64,000 nucleotides of DNA, from contig OX421964.1 in the NCBI GenBank assembly GCA_949128115.1, positions 15,338,892-15,402,891 of the forward strand, given 5' to 3'. The position numbers and the translations under genes are program-made. The DNA is from Anaspis maculata. Taxonomy: Eukaryota; Arthropoda; Insecta; Coleoptera; Scraptiidae. This document shows, in pieces, positions 53,888-64,000 of the stretch (its first letter is position 1; every line of letters begins with the position of its first letter). The notes under the pieces were generated by a model. The model saw nothing but the letters and a program-made list of their open reading frames with translations. It ran no database searches and had not been told where the DNA came from.

Positions 53888-54110
53888 GGAGCTACCCCCC
53901 ACTTACAAATGACTATGATGACCTCGATCTCTATTTGAGAGATGTGATAGACCAGATCACCGGCATCTGTGATGAAGTGATGCCTAGACTCAAACACCGC
54001 TCCAGGAAAGCAAGCTACTGGTGGAACGATGAAATTGGCACAACAAGGAAGGAAACGAACTGCCGTAGAAGAGTATGTACACGATCGCTACGTAGAAATA
54101 CGGAATACGG
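53888..54110 (+). pseudogene. Second LINE fragment (endonuclease-RT linker)
   Basis: The frame reads LYLRDVIDQITGICDEVMPR, then RKASYWWNDEIGTTRKETN and CRRRVCTRS. The YWWN-E-I ... R-x-x-C-x-x-x-R-R pattern is characteristic of R1/LOA-type LINEs. It ends at the 16-bp minisatellite. Confidence 0.65.
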
Positions 54111-54546
54111 ACATTTCACCGACAACCAACTCACCGACAGGACATTTCACTGACTCGCCGTTTCGCCGACTGGACATTTCACCTACACGCCGATTCACCG
54201 ACAGGACAGTTCACCGACTGGACATTTCACCGACAGGACATTTCAACGACACGCCATTTCGCCTACAGGACATTTCACCGACAGGACATTTCACCGAATC
54301 GCCGATTCACCGACAGGACATTCCACCGACACGCCATTTTACCGACAGGACATTTCACCGGCACGCTATTTCACCGACAGGACATTTCACCGACACGCCA
54401 TTTCACCGACACGTCATTTCACCGACAGGGCATTCCACCGACACGCCATTTCACCGACACGTCATTTCACCGACAGGACATTTCACCGACACACCATTTC
54501 ACCGACAGGACAATCTACCGAATCGCCGATTCACCGACAGGACTGT
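54108..54546. repeat. 16-bp minisatellite
   Basis: About 27 units of ACATTTCACCGACAGG or CGCCATTTCACCGACA. The two unit types are intermixed. A frame stays open through the array (54029-54556) because the array lacks stops in that phase. Confidence 0.9.
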
Positions 54547-54683
54547 AGCGTTTTGAGTTTTGGACCATAGGTACCTACATTTGAAAGATTGATATGCTCG
54601 ATCCCGTACCGGTGCGATTCCGAGCATGGTTGCTGTTCAGCGCCAAAAGTACATTCGATAACCAGCTAAGAATCTAATTTTCA

Positions 54684-55030
54684 CTTAAGGGTGACGCCCC
54701 AAAATGTTGTTTTTCCTCTTACGGTTTCATTGTTATCAGTGCTTCGAGAGAAAAACTGATAAGAAAACGGGGATCTGAAATTGGATTGTCTAATCAGATA
54801 GCTATTTTGTTGCTAAAAATTTTCCAAAAAAATTTCCACCCTTTTTGGAAAAAAAAAAATAAAAAATAGCTATTGGACTGGCCAATTCAATTTTAGAAAT
54901 ACGTGTTTTTTCCTTTTTGCATTTGGAGCATTGGCAGAGCCAAAACCGCAGAAGAAAAATTCTATCTCTATCTCTTCCTCACTCATGGTATGTCACGGTA
55001 TTTCCTTCGCTGTGAATCGTCACCCTTAAG
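54684..55030. mobile_element. 347-bp MITE with CTTAAGGGTGACG ends
   Basis: CTTAAGGGTGACG at the left and CGTCACCCTTAAG at the right are inverted. Inner blocks TAGCTATTTT and AAAATAGCTATT also pair around the centre. Non-coding. Confidence 0.75.
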
Positions 55031-55290
55031 TATCTTCCTTTTTTTTTAGACCCACCTGATGAGGAAATGTTTTGTTGCTTATCTTCCTTTTTTTAGACCC
55101 GCCAATTGAGGAGTTTATTTTTGACTAGAGTATCGTCCTTCTTTTTTGACTCAAGTCAGTTCCTGAATTTTTGACTCAAGCATTCTCTTTTTCAAACCCA
55201 CAAAATGAGAAGTGTATTCTCAACTCAAGTATCATTTTTTTCGGCCCCACTAGATAAGAAACCGATTTTTGACGCAAGTATTGAAATCGA
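55028..55290. repeat. Degenerate ~60-bp tandem repeats
   Basis: Units resemble AGTATCTTCCTTTTTTT, then GACCCACCTGATGAGGAA, then TTTTTGACTCA, and restart near 55028, 55079, 55128, 55175 and 55216. A similar unit (ATCGTTCTTCTCAGACGC, then CACCAGATAAGAAGTTC) recurs at 56862-56905. Confidence 0.6.
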
Positions 55291-56850
55291 CCGGCTCTCC
55301 AGCCTATAAAGAATTAAATTTGAAACATCGTGAGCTTTGGTGATACACCTGACAAGGAGGATGCCGTCGTCAAGTAACGAGAAGTTGAAAAAGAGAGAAA
55401 AGTCGGCAGATGTCTGGAAGAAGAACACAAGAGATATTTGGTATTTCCACACTCCAGATCATAGAAAAGAGAAGATTCAAGTCTCTGCCGATGTTGAAGA
55501 TCTCCAGAGTATAGCTGCCGTGCCTTTAGAACGCTCGAAGATAAGTTATTTAGCTCCTTTGTTGCCTGTCACATAAAAGTCAATAATTATAACAATTAAC
55601 GGGTTAATCACGTTCAGGGGAGTAAAGGGATTACACGTAGCGTATGGGTCACTGTTGTTGGGAGTTTGAGAGAGACGAAAGAGTAGAACGATGTCACCAC
55701 AAGATATCCAGATGACCTGCGGCCGAGCTACCATGAGAGACAGGACCTAGCGGGACAACAAAGCGATGACCTGTAGAACAGGTGACGTGGTTTTGAGAGC
55801 TCCGAGATATGCTGTCATACTTGATGTACCTGGTCGGGTTATTCTCCTCCATCTGAGTTGAATTGCTTTAATGATTTCTTCATACTTCTGTTTACCATGT
55901 TACATATTACACTGATCAACTATCTTCTGTATCCATACCTGGATCTTATGAGAGAAAGGGATCTGCACACAACAGATGTTTTTCTTATTGTCGTGTCTTG
56001 TGAGAGAAGGTTATCTCGTGAGAGAAGATATCTTTCCTCACTTTGTTATCTTATGGAAATAATATACGTCTTCAACTGTTGAGACCTGGTTGTTGGTATT
56101 GTTGATTTACATTGAATTATGTTGTGGTATTTATTGTGATAAATAATTGATGATGATTTCATTGACCATGTTCATTATGTATGAACCCATGTACTGTGAT
56201 TATTCACTGTTTCGGTTTATTGGTGATATTGATTGTTATTGATTTGTATAACATGTGTTCTCCCTCTTCTTTCTGCAGCAGTGCCCAGCTACTGTTCTTG
56301 CCAAAATCTTCTCTATTTCCCTACAGATCCCTCGTCAATTTAGGTCACCGTAGAACTTACTAATAAACCTTTCTCTCTGTTTCACACTGCGCCAAGTGAC
56401 TACACTGCGCCGAGCACTTGGTCTGCAGTATTCTTTCTCGCTTACAGGTTCCTCAACAATCTAGGTCCGTGGAACTGATATAATCTGTTCTAGCGAGAGC
56501 GATACTTTCTCTCGTCTCTCTCTCTTGTTCTTTCTGCATCAGTGACTTACACACTGCATTTCAAATAGTGGGAGGGTGGGATAATTGAATTGTTATCGCA
56601 TTCTTGAACTAGAGTCGATATATTTGCCTTTGGAATAAAATTGTTCTTTGTTGATTTTGAAGTCTCTGCGTTTCATTTCCAAGCCTTCACTTACCTGTAC
56701 TATCTTGGGTAACTACAACACAACGAAAGTCCTAACAAACACCACTAGACGAACACGAACAGCCAACCTAAGTCTTCAACTTAAAGAGGATTCTTCTTCT
56801 TTGGGGATGTTTATTTTTATAAGAGGGGTGGGTTGGGAGATTACAGTATC
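55291..56850. other. Unassigned, LTR-like in part
   Basis: A 79-codon frame (55337-55576) has charged, unrecognised sequence (KLKKREKSADVWKKNTRDIW). Around 56310-56480 an internal repeat (GATCCCTCGTCAATTTAGGT and GGTTCCTCAACAATCTAGGT) is followed by TCGATATATTTGCC and AATAAAATTG near 56635, like an LTR U3-R region. Ends and a partner LTR were not found. Confidence 0.3.
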
Positions 56851-56954
56851 ATCCGAGGTATCATCGTTCTTCTCAGACGCACCAGATAAGAAGTTCATTT
56901 TCTATTATTCAATATAGAATAATATCTCTATTCAATATAGTCAAACAATTTCTC

Positions 56955-56978
56955 CTCCGCCCCTGCCAAAAAGGCAGG
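56955..56978. other. Short perfect hairpin
   Basis: CCCCTGCC, AAAAA, GGCAGGGG: an 8-bp stem with a 5-base loop, followed by an A-rich run. Function unknown. Confidence 0.6.
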
Positions 56979-57187
56979 GGAGAGAAAAAAAAAAGGAGCT
57001 GCTCCGGGTAGCATCTTAACATTCCGTCTATGTATTTTAGACCCGGGCTTTTCCTATTGGCCAATTTGAAATTCCCATCCAATGAGCGGCGTGGTGCGAA
57101 ACACGCATACGGAATGTTACTTGGTGCGAAAATAAGGTATGGAATGTTATCAAGTTGATGGCATGCGCCCACCGTCATGCAACACGC

Positions 57188-57330
57188 GGCGGCTCTCATA
57201 TGGGCATGTGGCGGAGGAACTGTTGTCTCCCCGATAGCTTAGTGGTCAGAGTATCCATCCGGCAAATGAAAGACGCGGGTTCGAGTCCCGCTCAGGGCAG
57301 ACACTTTTTCTCCGTCACATCGCGCCATAA
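57188..57330 (+). repeat. tRNA-like repeat unit, copy 1
   Basis: Within the unit, 57228-57299 folds like a tRNA: box A-like TAGCTTAGTGGTCAGAGT, box B GGTTCGAGTCC, T-stem GCGGG/CCCGC. The anticodon loop CCGGCAA would give GGC (Ala-type), but C replaces U33 and the acceptor and anticodon stems have mismatches (TCCAT/ATGAA). It is more likely a tRNA-derived SINE or pseudogene than a working tRNA. An almost identical unit starts 355 bp downstream. Confidence 0.55.
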
Positions 57331-57542
57331 ATTATGACCCCGAACAACAATAACACGCACGCAACACGCTACTTAAATAAACAAGTAACAGCGAACAATT
57401 GAACAGCACCGCCACTTCTCTGCCTACGTCCACCCACGTCCTATCCGTCGCCCTAGCTGAGGGGTACCGAACAACGGTTTATAAGAATGGTGAACACGGA
57501 TGGCATACGAGACGAACGACGTCTCTGGAGGGGGAGTACTGT

Positions 57543-57685
57543 GGCGGCTCTCATATGGGCATGCGGCGGAGGAACTGTTGTCTCCCCGATAGCTTAGTGG
57601 TCAGAGTATCCATCCGGCAAATGGAAGACGCGGGTTCGAGTCCCGCTCAGGCCAGACACTTTTTCTCCGTCACATCGCGCCATGA
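57543..57685 (+). repeat. tRNA-like repeat unit, copy 2
   Basis: 143 bp nearly identical to copy 1, including 38 bp upstream and 30 bp downstream of the tRNA-like part (57583-57654). Here the anticodon stem pairs perfectly (TCCAT/ATGGA), but the acceptor 3' strand has changed to TCAGGCC. Confidence 0.55.
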
Positions 57686-57689
57686 ACAC

Positions 57690-58262
57690 ATACGCGATCA
57701 TTTTAATAATACGAATAATACCAATACCCAACTATCCATTTACTACCTGAATACCTACCTAAATACCTACTAAAATAATGCTGCGATATGATGAAAATGT
57801 GTACGAGTTTTCCTCGGAGTTTTCTAACTTTTCTCCATCAGGACGAGAAATGATGCGGGACTCAACTCTTAGGCCCAATGCCCATATTCACATGCCGCTG
57901 TTAGATTTTCTTTGGGTATTCCTGTTTGCTGAATAAAGGGTAAGGTGTTTGTTAAATTTTTAGTGTAAGTCGAGGTGTAAGTACTAGTCAGGAGGTGTAC
58001 AGATTTTACCTGCATATGAAATTGGGCGTGTTCACTTACTTTTCTGGATTTCAGCCTCCAGCTCATAGGCAAGCTCAGCTTGTCTTAGATTTTGTGCAAT
58101 ATTCTGTCGTCTACTATGCTACCTATTTCGCTTCCATTTTTCAAGTAATATTTAGGCATTATGTTGCCTATTTTGGAAGCTACAAAATTTTTTGGATAAC
58201 CATTTTTTATTGACGTTAGCTAGGTTTTTGCCTAGACCTTTTACGACGGTTCTGGGTCGCAT
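57690..58262. other. Unassigned sequence
   Basis: No gene, RNA or repeat boundary supported. Confidence 0.25.
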
Positions 58263-59390
58263 ATTTTTAGCGCACTTCTCCAAACGGGAAGACGCTTTTG
58301 TCCTCGCTTTGTCCGTCCGTCCGTCCGTCCGTCCGTCACAGCATCTAGTCCTAGACGAAAAAGTTTTTGCAAAAAAATTTTACTCCATTGGGTAGCTCAT
58401 CACCTTGTATCCCGAACCAAGAAAAATCTCGACGAAATAATAATGAACAATGACAATAATAACAATTTAGTGTGACGCGGCATCGCCGTTGAATGCTGCA
58501 TTTCAGAAGCCGGCCTGATCTCGAAAGTTATCACATGCGAGGAAGTACCCGATTTTATCATTTTACCATAATACATATGCGGAGTTATATTTAGAGGATG
58601 ATTTGAACTTTATTTTAATGAAAATTTCACATCGGTGCGAGGTGCAAGCCAATAGTTATTAATTCTTGAAAATGACTCCGAAACTACGGCTCGGCCGCAA
58701 ATGATTTATTCGTTGCTTGCTGGTGCTTGATATCCTTTCCTCCGAACAAAACGAAATTCAATACAGGAAATATTTCAACTCGAATGGGTAGCTCATGGCC
58801 TTGGTACGCGAATCAAGGAAATTTTGCCGAAATAATCATGAACAATTACAAAAATAACATTTTGGTGTAGGGCGGCTTCGCTGATCAAGTGCTGGCATTC
58901 GCGGTAAGATGTAGAAAGTTGCGATATGCAGGCAACTACAATTTCTTAATGAAATACATTACTGCATGTACGGCATTATATTTAGAGAACAATTTGAACT
59001 TCCTTTTGACAAAAACCCCACTTCGATCCGACCGTCGGGTCAATTGTTATCAATATTTGAAAACGAGCGCAAAGCCACGGCTCGGCGCATATTACACGAC
59101 CCTACAAATTTAAAATCAGACGTGCCGAAATAGTAATTGACCATTTTGAAATAGCCAATACTAGGTACCTAAAGGATAATGGCACTCAAATTACGAAACA
59201 TGTTCGCTCAATAACAAAAAAAGTAAGTAGGTATCACTAAAAATCATGTGACAGGCTACCATTTTTTCGGTTTTTCGATAAAAGAGAAATGTTCCAATTC
59301 AAAACTGAACCCGATATTCGTGTTCAGGAGGTCGAAATCAGTTGGAGAACATTTTTTTATATAAGTAACAGAATGACGCTTATGTGGCCG

Positions 59391-59421
<31 letters not shown>

Positions 59422-60165
59422 CGAGTCCGTGCAGAAATTAAGACGCTGTACTCTTTCTCGAGAATTGAAACAAGAGTCTTGGAACTTTTTTCCGATCAAT
59501 AGCTGATGTCCCCAAGAGTGGCCAATGGGCACTATTTTTGTTATCCATACATCGTTATCATTATTCTCAAAAAACAGAGATCTCCTGTGCACTTCATGAA
59601 GTTGAACTTCTTCTCGGGAGCTAAAGCTACAGCCCTTGAAGATTGAACTTCATCCGGTGGATAGCTTAGGTTCTCAAGGACCAAATAGGCAGAATGGCTT
59701 TCATAATTCGGTCGCCATCTTGGCTGCCATATTGAAACTTACCCTTGTCTAGTACGATCATTCTTATTTTCAAGCCAAATTTCATGATTGCCCCACCATC
59801 TTGGCCGCCATATTGAAATCTCTTATAAGTGGGAGGATTTTCATGAAACTTGAGGGTTACGCTTGTCTTGTACGATCATTCCTATTTTCAAGCTGAGTTT
59901 CATAATTCTGCCGCCATCTTGGCCGCCATATTGAAATCTCTTATTAGTGGAACGATTTTCATGAAACTTGGAACTTACCCTTGTCTAGTACAATCATTCT
60001 GATTTTCAAGCCGAATTTCATGATTCTGTCGATGTTTTGGCCGCCATATTGGAATTTTTTGCCCAAGACGGTAGAACCCTAATTACTCAACATCTTGCGT
60101 TCACTAATCCTCCAAAAAGGAAGTGCGCTACTGAGCCTCATGTCCATGAGGCGTATTCGCTTGTT
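58263..60165 (+). mobile_element. Helentron-like non-autonomous element, family 1 copy B
   Basis: Same architecture as the copy at 47855-49806 but in the opposite orientation: T run, TAGCGCACTTCTCCAAACGG, (GTCC)n at 58311-58337, two ~375-bp repeats, (GTCT)n at 59394-59421, the 118-bp array, AGTGCGCTACTGAG, hairpin CCTCATG-TC-CATGAGG and GTATTCGCTTGTTT. No Rep/helicase frame. The pair forms inverted repeats of about 1.9 kb separated by 8.5 kb. Confidence 0.8.
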
Positions 60166-60199
60166 TCTTCATCGCGGTCCTCTGCTGTAAGTAATAAAA

Positions 60200-60686
60200 A
60201 CGTAACCGGGCGGTTTTTAATTAGCAAACTATAGTCGCATCTCGCTCGCCTCGTGACTTTTTTGAACTAAACAACAAGAGAACCTAGTCCAACCCCTTTC
60301 CCCCTCAGCTTCAAAGTTTAGTTTACATCCACTGCACACTAAATCGTCCGTATAGATAACCTCACTCCTTTCTCCATCCCTGATGTAATATAAGCCATCA
60401 AAAGGGCTCCGCTCTTGTACCCAGTACACATTACAGGAGCACACCTGCAAACAAACTAAAGGGTCAAAGCCAACTCTCCGAGGCGCCCCAATCCGAGCTG
60501 AAATTTATCGGAGAACGGAGATCCTTTGTGCCCCCGGCACACACATTTCGGATAGCCTGCCGCCTATCAAACTCAGCTGATGCCCAATTTCGCTTCCTCC
60601 TGGAAAACATCTCTCTAGCCAGCAGGCTGGCGGCAGCTCGTGTAGCCGAGCCAAGCTAACCGTCCAGAAAATACCCGTATACCGCG

Positions 60687-60725
<39 letters not shown>

Positions 60726-61480
60726 ACCTATCCTTACGGTCTTCTCTTCGCCGCCCCCGCACGCCGCCCCCGTCTCAATTCCGGCGCAATTCCGGGGGAT
60801 GATAATAAAAAGCATCATCCCCGAATTTTTTGCGCTTCCACCTACGCATCGGATTGCTTGCTTCCTTCCACCGTCTAAATTAAGTGATGACGTCGATATG
60901 CTTCTTGACCCTAATGAGAGCTTTCGGATCCCGATTCGTGCTGCGCGCTTTCCGAGGAGCTTTCCTCAAAACTTATTTAATGCGAAACGATGGCGCGCTC
61001 CGCTTCGCCTCTATTTTCTCTCCGGAATATAAACATTTCCGCGCGCCGTCCTCGCATCCGCCAAATAAAAAATTGAAAGTTTGCGATCGATTTTTCCAAA
61101 CTCGCCGCCTGCTCTTTTCAATTTTTAATCGGGGCTTTTCGCAACGGTTTTTCAGGACAACTTTTTGGCGCTGCGCGATTTTTTTTTGTGCGCCCGGTGT
61201 ACGCTTTGGTTTGCATTTTTTTCCCCGGCTACCTCACACAAAGCACGCTATACCTATAGCTCTATCGCGCGCCGCCGTCACCCTTTTATTCGAGGCGGCT
61301 CTGTCATTAACCCGGTCCATAAAAAAAGGGAAAAGCCTGCAAAATTCAGGACTCCCTGTGCTTGTGTCATAAGCACACACGATTTAAGATTACGAATCCA
61401 GCGTTAGCGCGCGCTCTTCTTATACTTTCACGCTTTCTGTCTCGCTTCTTCGGAGATATATAACGCCCGTGCCACAGTAC
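60200..61480. other. Host-like sequence with (CA)n
   Basis: No supported gene. A (CA)n run lies at about 60688-60722. GC content rises from 60740 to 61480 with several GCGC-rich segments. The 162-codon plus frame (60884-61372) and its overlapping neighbours show no recognisable domain. Confidence 0.3.
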
Positions 61481-61559
61481 GCTGGATGAGGGAGGCGAGC
61501 GAGCCGGAAAATTCTGGACTCGCAGGCGGTTTTCGGTATAGCCCAGTGTTTCACGCAAG

Positions 61560-61855
61560 ATTAAGTTTTAAGAGAATGATACAGGAGGCAATGCAACATT
61601 GCCATATTGAGAAAATGGAGTGGCCACCTTTGTCTCCAGACATGAATGTCATTGAGCATGTATGGAGCAAGATGAAACTGAGACTGAAATAGAGAGAAGT
61701 ACGAATGGGAAACTTGAATGATTTGGCGAATGCATGTCAAGATGAATGGGAAGCTATCCTCCAGGACTTTCTCACCAGCTTGCTGGGATCTATGCCTCGA
61801 CGGGTTGCATCTACCTGGCAAGAGGGGGCCCTACTGAATGTTGAAGAAAACTAGT
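61560..61855 (+). pseudogene. Tc1-type transposase C-terminal fragment
   Basis: The frame reads HCHIEKMEWPPLSPDMNVIE then HVWSKMKLRLK. The W-P-x-x-SPD-x-N-x-I-E motif holds the third catalytic acidic residue (Glu) of Tc1-family DDE transposases. After an in-frame TAG at 61690-61692 the same frame continues with LNDLANACQDEWEAILQDFL and LGSMPRRV, the usual Tc1 tail. The N-terminal DNA-binding and earlier catalytic parts are absent, so it is inactive. Confidence 0.85.
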
Positions 61856-61949
61856 TATTGAAAATTACTTGAATGAAATGTTGATGCTTGGCTTTTATAA
61901 GAATGCTGTGTAATTTTTGTTATCATTTCAAAGAAGAATACTGTATAGA

Positions 61950-62886
61950 GATATCTCGAGTGAGAGCTCGATGAATCGCTTTAGGAAGGGGACAAGCTGC
62001 TCGTCTCCTACACAGAGCCGGCGTCGGACTGTCTTGCTTGAGACTTGGAGAACTCCAGCCTCCGTTATTATCTTGCTGGACAAGGAGACGAGATTTGTGC
62101 TTTCCAGATCTGCCTAAGATTAAGACGTTCGAACAGCTTACGGCATTGATGACAAAGCATTTCAGTCCGCCAGTGGCCGTATTCCGAGAAGAAATTACAT
62201 TTCATAAGGCACAGCAGGACATGACAGAATCAGTCAGCGATTGGTTTGCAAGGCTAAAGAGACTGGCTGTAAACTGTGAGTTTGGCACAAGCTCAGAATT
62301 TGCTTTGAAAGAAAGATTTGTAGCTGGATTGAAGCCGGGTCCCGTTTTGGACAGGGTATGTGACGAGTCACATACACTAGGGCTCGCAGACATGGTACAA
62401 GTTGCAGTGAAGAAAGAGACAGTTCTGCACAGTAGCCGCGGAGGCTCCGACACGGACGTGAACTGGGACAAGAAGGGCAACACATCGCAGAGAGCTTCAT
62501 TTCCCAAGAGAACGGCGCATCGAGATGGCCCACGAAGCAAGGAAGAAATGAGGAGCTGTGATTGTTGCGGAGGAAGACATCAGCGGGGTCAGAGCTGCAA
62601 GTACGCAAACTACAAGTGCAGGAGCTGCTCAGCCATGGGACATCTAGCAAGGGTCTGTAGAAGAAAACCAATGAGACCAGTTGACAACGTACAAGCTGGA
62701 CAAAGCAATTTTGACAGCGAAGAGTTTGACATCTACAACATCAGGGAAGAGGTGATATATGTGCCTATCAACAAGATAAGTAAATATCAACCTATAACAG
62801 TAGAAGTGTTACTAGACAAGAAACCCGTCGTGATAGAGGTTGATAGCGGAGCCTCAATAACCATCATAAACAGAGACGTATTGTAA
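61950..62886 (+). pseudogene. Gypsy gag-protease fragment
   Basis: The main frame starts at 62038. It contains PKIKTFEQLTALMTKHFSPP and TESVSDWFARLKRLAVNCEF, the capsid pattern of Ty3/Gypsy gag, then CDCCGGRHQRGQSC and CRSCSAMGHLARVC as zinc knuckles. The protease VVIEVDSGASITIINRDVL has the catalytic D-S-G. The frame ends just past the protease at 62886 and a minisatellite follows, so RT and integrase are missing. Upstream sequence appears to continue the gag in another frame. It belongs to a different Gypsy lineage from the element at 26879-31728. Confidence 0.85.
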
Positions 62887-63235
62887 TGTAACCCTCTTTT
62901 TCGATGTTATTGCTGTAGTGTATCCTGGTCACGGCACCATTCTGTAGTGTATCCACGTTGACGATACCATGATCCTGGTCACGGCACCATTCTGTAATGT
63001 AACCCCCTTTTTCGATGTTATTGCTGTAGTGTATCCTGGTCATGACATCATTTTGTAGTGTACCCAACTCTCGACATCATCCTGGTCACGAGGCACCATT
63101 CTGTAATGTAACGTAGTTTATCCTGGTTGATGGAACCATTCTGTAGTGTAACGTAGTTTATCCTGGTTGATGGCATCAATCTGTAGAGTACCGTGGTCAC
63201 GGCACCACTTCTGTAGTGTAACCTCGTTTTCGATG
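62887..63235. repeat. Irregular minisatellite (~42-bp units)
   Basis: Units recombine TGTAGTGTAACGTAGTTTAT, CCTGGTTGATGGCACCATT and CCTGGTCACGGCACCATTC. Two adjacent units near 63103 and 63145 are almost identical at 42-bp spacing; elsewhere spacing varies. Confidence 0.8.
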
Positions 63236-64000
63236 TTGGCAGTGATCGTCGTTATCCCTTTCCTTCTTGACGTTGTTTACATTTTACCTACGTTGTGTGG
63301 TTGGGTTCTTACTCGAGATGAGAATGTGTCGTGGGGGATGAGGTTTGATTCTTGAATGAAACGCGAATGAAATGCAAGCAAAATGAATGTTTTATTGAAA
63401 ATCAATGGCAAAGTTTTTGAATGAATTTGTTTCTTTTCTCAAAACGCTTAACAACAAGGAATTGACAGTTAAAAATTACAAAACAAGAATAAAGAACAGA
63501 AAAACACAAACAAATGAAACAAGAGAAATCATTACAAATTATTTGACAATGCAGGAATTTACAACAATAAAATGAACACAAAATCAGATTAACAAAACAA
63601 AACAAGAAATCATGAAACATGTTCACTGTCAATTTAATCGCAAAGGAAAAGTGACGTATTCGCTGACAGGCACACATGGGAAGAACACGTCAAAGAAACC
63701 CATGGGTATAGCCTGGTTGATTGCTGAAAAATCCCTTCCCAAATGATCTGAATAAAAGTCAAGTGTGAATGAGTCATGATGAAATGACAGAGAAGTCACT
63801 CCAGTTATGCATTGATCAAGTCAGCGTGAAGCGGTGCTTGAACCTCTTTGAAAGATTGTTTCGTTTACAAGTTATTTTTGTAACAACAAAAGGAAACCAG
63901 CTCACCAATTAATTTTTACAATTTACAAACAAAAGAAATCAAATTGATAGATGAGTAAACAATAAAAAAAAAGATCGGTAAACAAGTTAATAAATGAGCC
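63236..64000. other. Unassigned AT-rich end of window
   Basis: A-rich with many ACAAAAC-type words. The minus-strand 91-codon frame (63402-63677) is Phe/Cys-rich and probably compositional. No gene supported. Confidence 0.25.

Noticed and set aside
57228..57299. Functional tRNA-Ala(GGC)
   Set aside because: C at position 33, mismatched anticodon and acceptor stems, and a duplicated surrounding unit point to a tRNA-derived repeat.
60884..61407. 162-codon frame as a gene
   Set aside because: Overlaps another frame of 80 codons, has no domain, and the GC-rich composition reduces stops.
63402..63677. 91-codon minus-strand frame rich in Phe and Cys
   Set aside because: Composition of A-rich DNA read in reverse; no motif.

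Overview
The window is non-coding arthropod genomic DNA, most likely from an insect. The evidence is a dense set of insect-type retrotransposons (BEL/Pao, Ty3/Gypsy, Jockey, and other non-LTR fragments), AT-rich filler with recurrent taggtacctac strings, and microsatellites. I found no complete host gene. Almost everything recognisable is transposable-element DNA, heavily nested. Short GC-rich blocks (1-720, 24000-24377, 26170-26800, 32200-32882, 60200-61480) look like the remaining host sequence between insertions.

Layout. 1-12500: a 119-bp tandem array (1610-2415), then long palindromic (foldback) elements at 2538-4714, 6041-7591, 8869-9876 and 10032-10305, with a dead Gypsy RNase H fragment (7750-8120). 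12500-14600: LTR debris including a solo LTR with a 4-bp target duplication (13842-14352). 14660-18410: a non-LTR reverse transcriptase cut in two by a 3.4-kb foldback element. 18475-23151: two adjacent foldback elements; the first carries three nested insertions, one of them a Helentron-like element with a 262-bp tandem array. 24378-26161: a hAT-like element with two nested palindromes. 26879-31728: a decayed Gypsy element on the minus strand. 32883-40725: a young, apparently complete BEL/Pao element on the minus strand with 1138-bp LTRs, a GGCCC target duplication and one 1742-codon gag-pol frame. 41200-46900: LINE and THAP-domain remnants and a concentric palindrome. 46948-53765: a decayed Jockey element whose ORF2 is broken by a Helentron-like insertion and by a foldback element. 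53900-64000: LINE fragment, 16-bp minisatellite, tRNA-like repeats, an inverted second Helentron-like copy (58263-60165), a Tc1 transposase tail and a Gypsy gag-protease fragment.

The most interesting patterns are two. (1) Palindromic TA-targeting elements sit at the exact central TA of other palindromes, giving concentric nests; base-level examples are at 19048-19230, 2870-3681 and 44461-45179. (2) There is a family of non-autonomous Helentron (HINE/DINE-1-like) elements defined by subterminal inverted repeats, GTCC/GTCT microsatellites, internal tandem repeats and a 3' hairpin. Functionally, only the BEL element looks capable of encoding its own mobilisation; the others are non-autonomous or broken.
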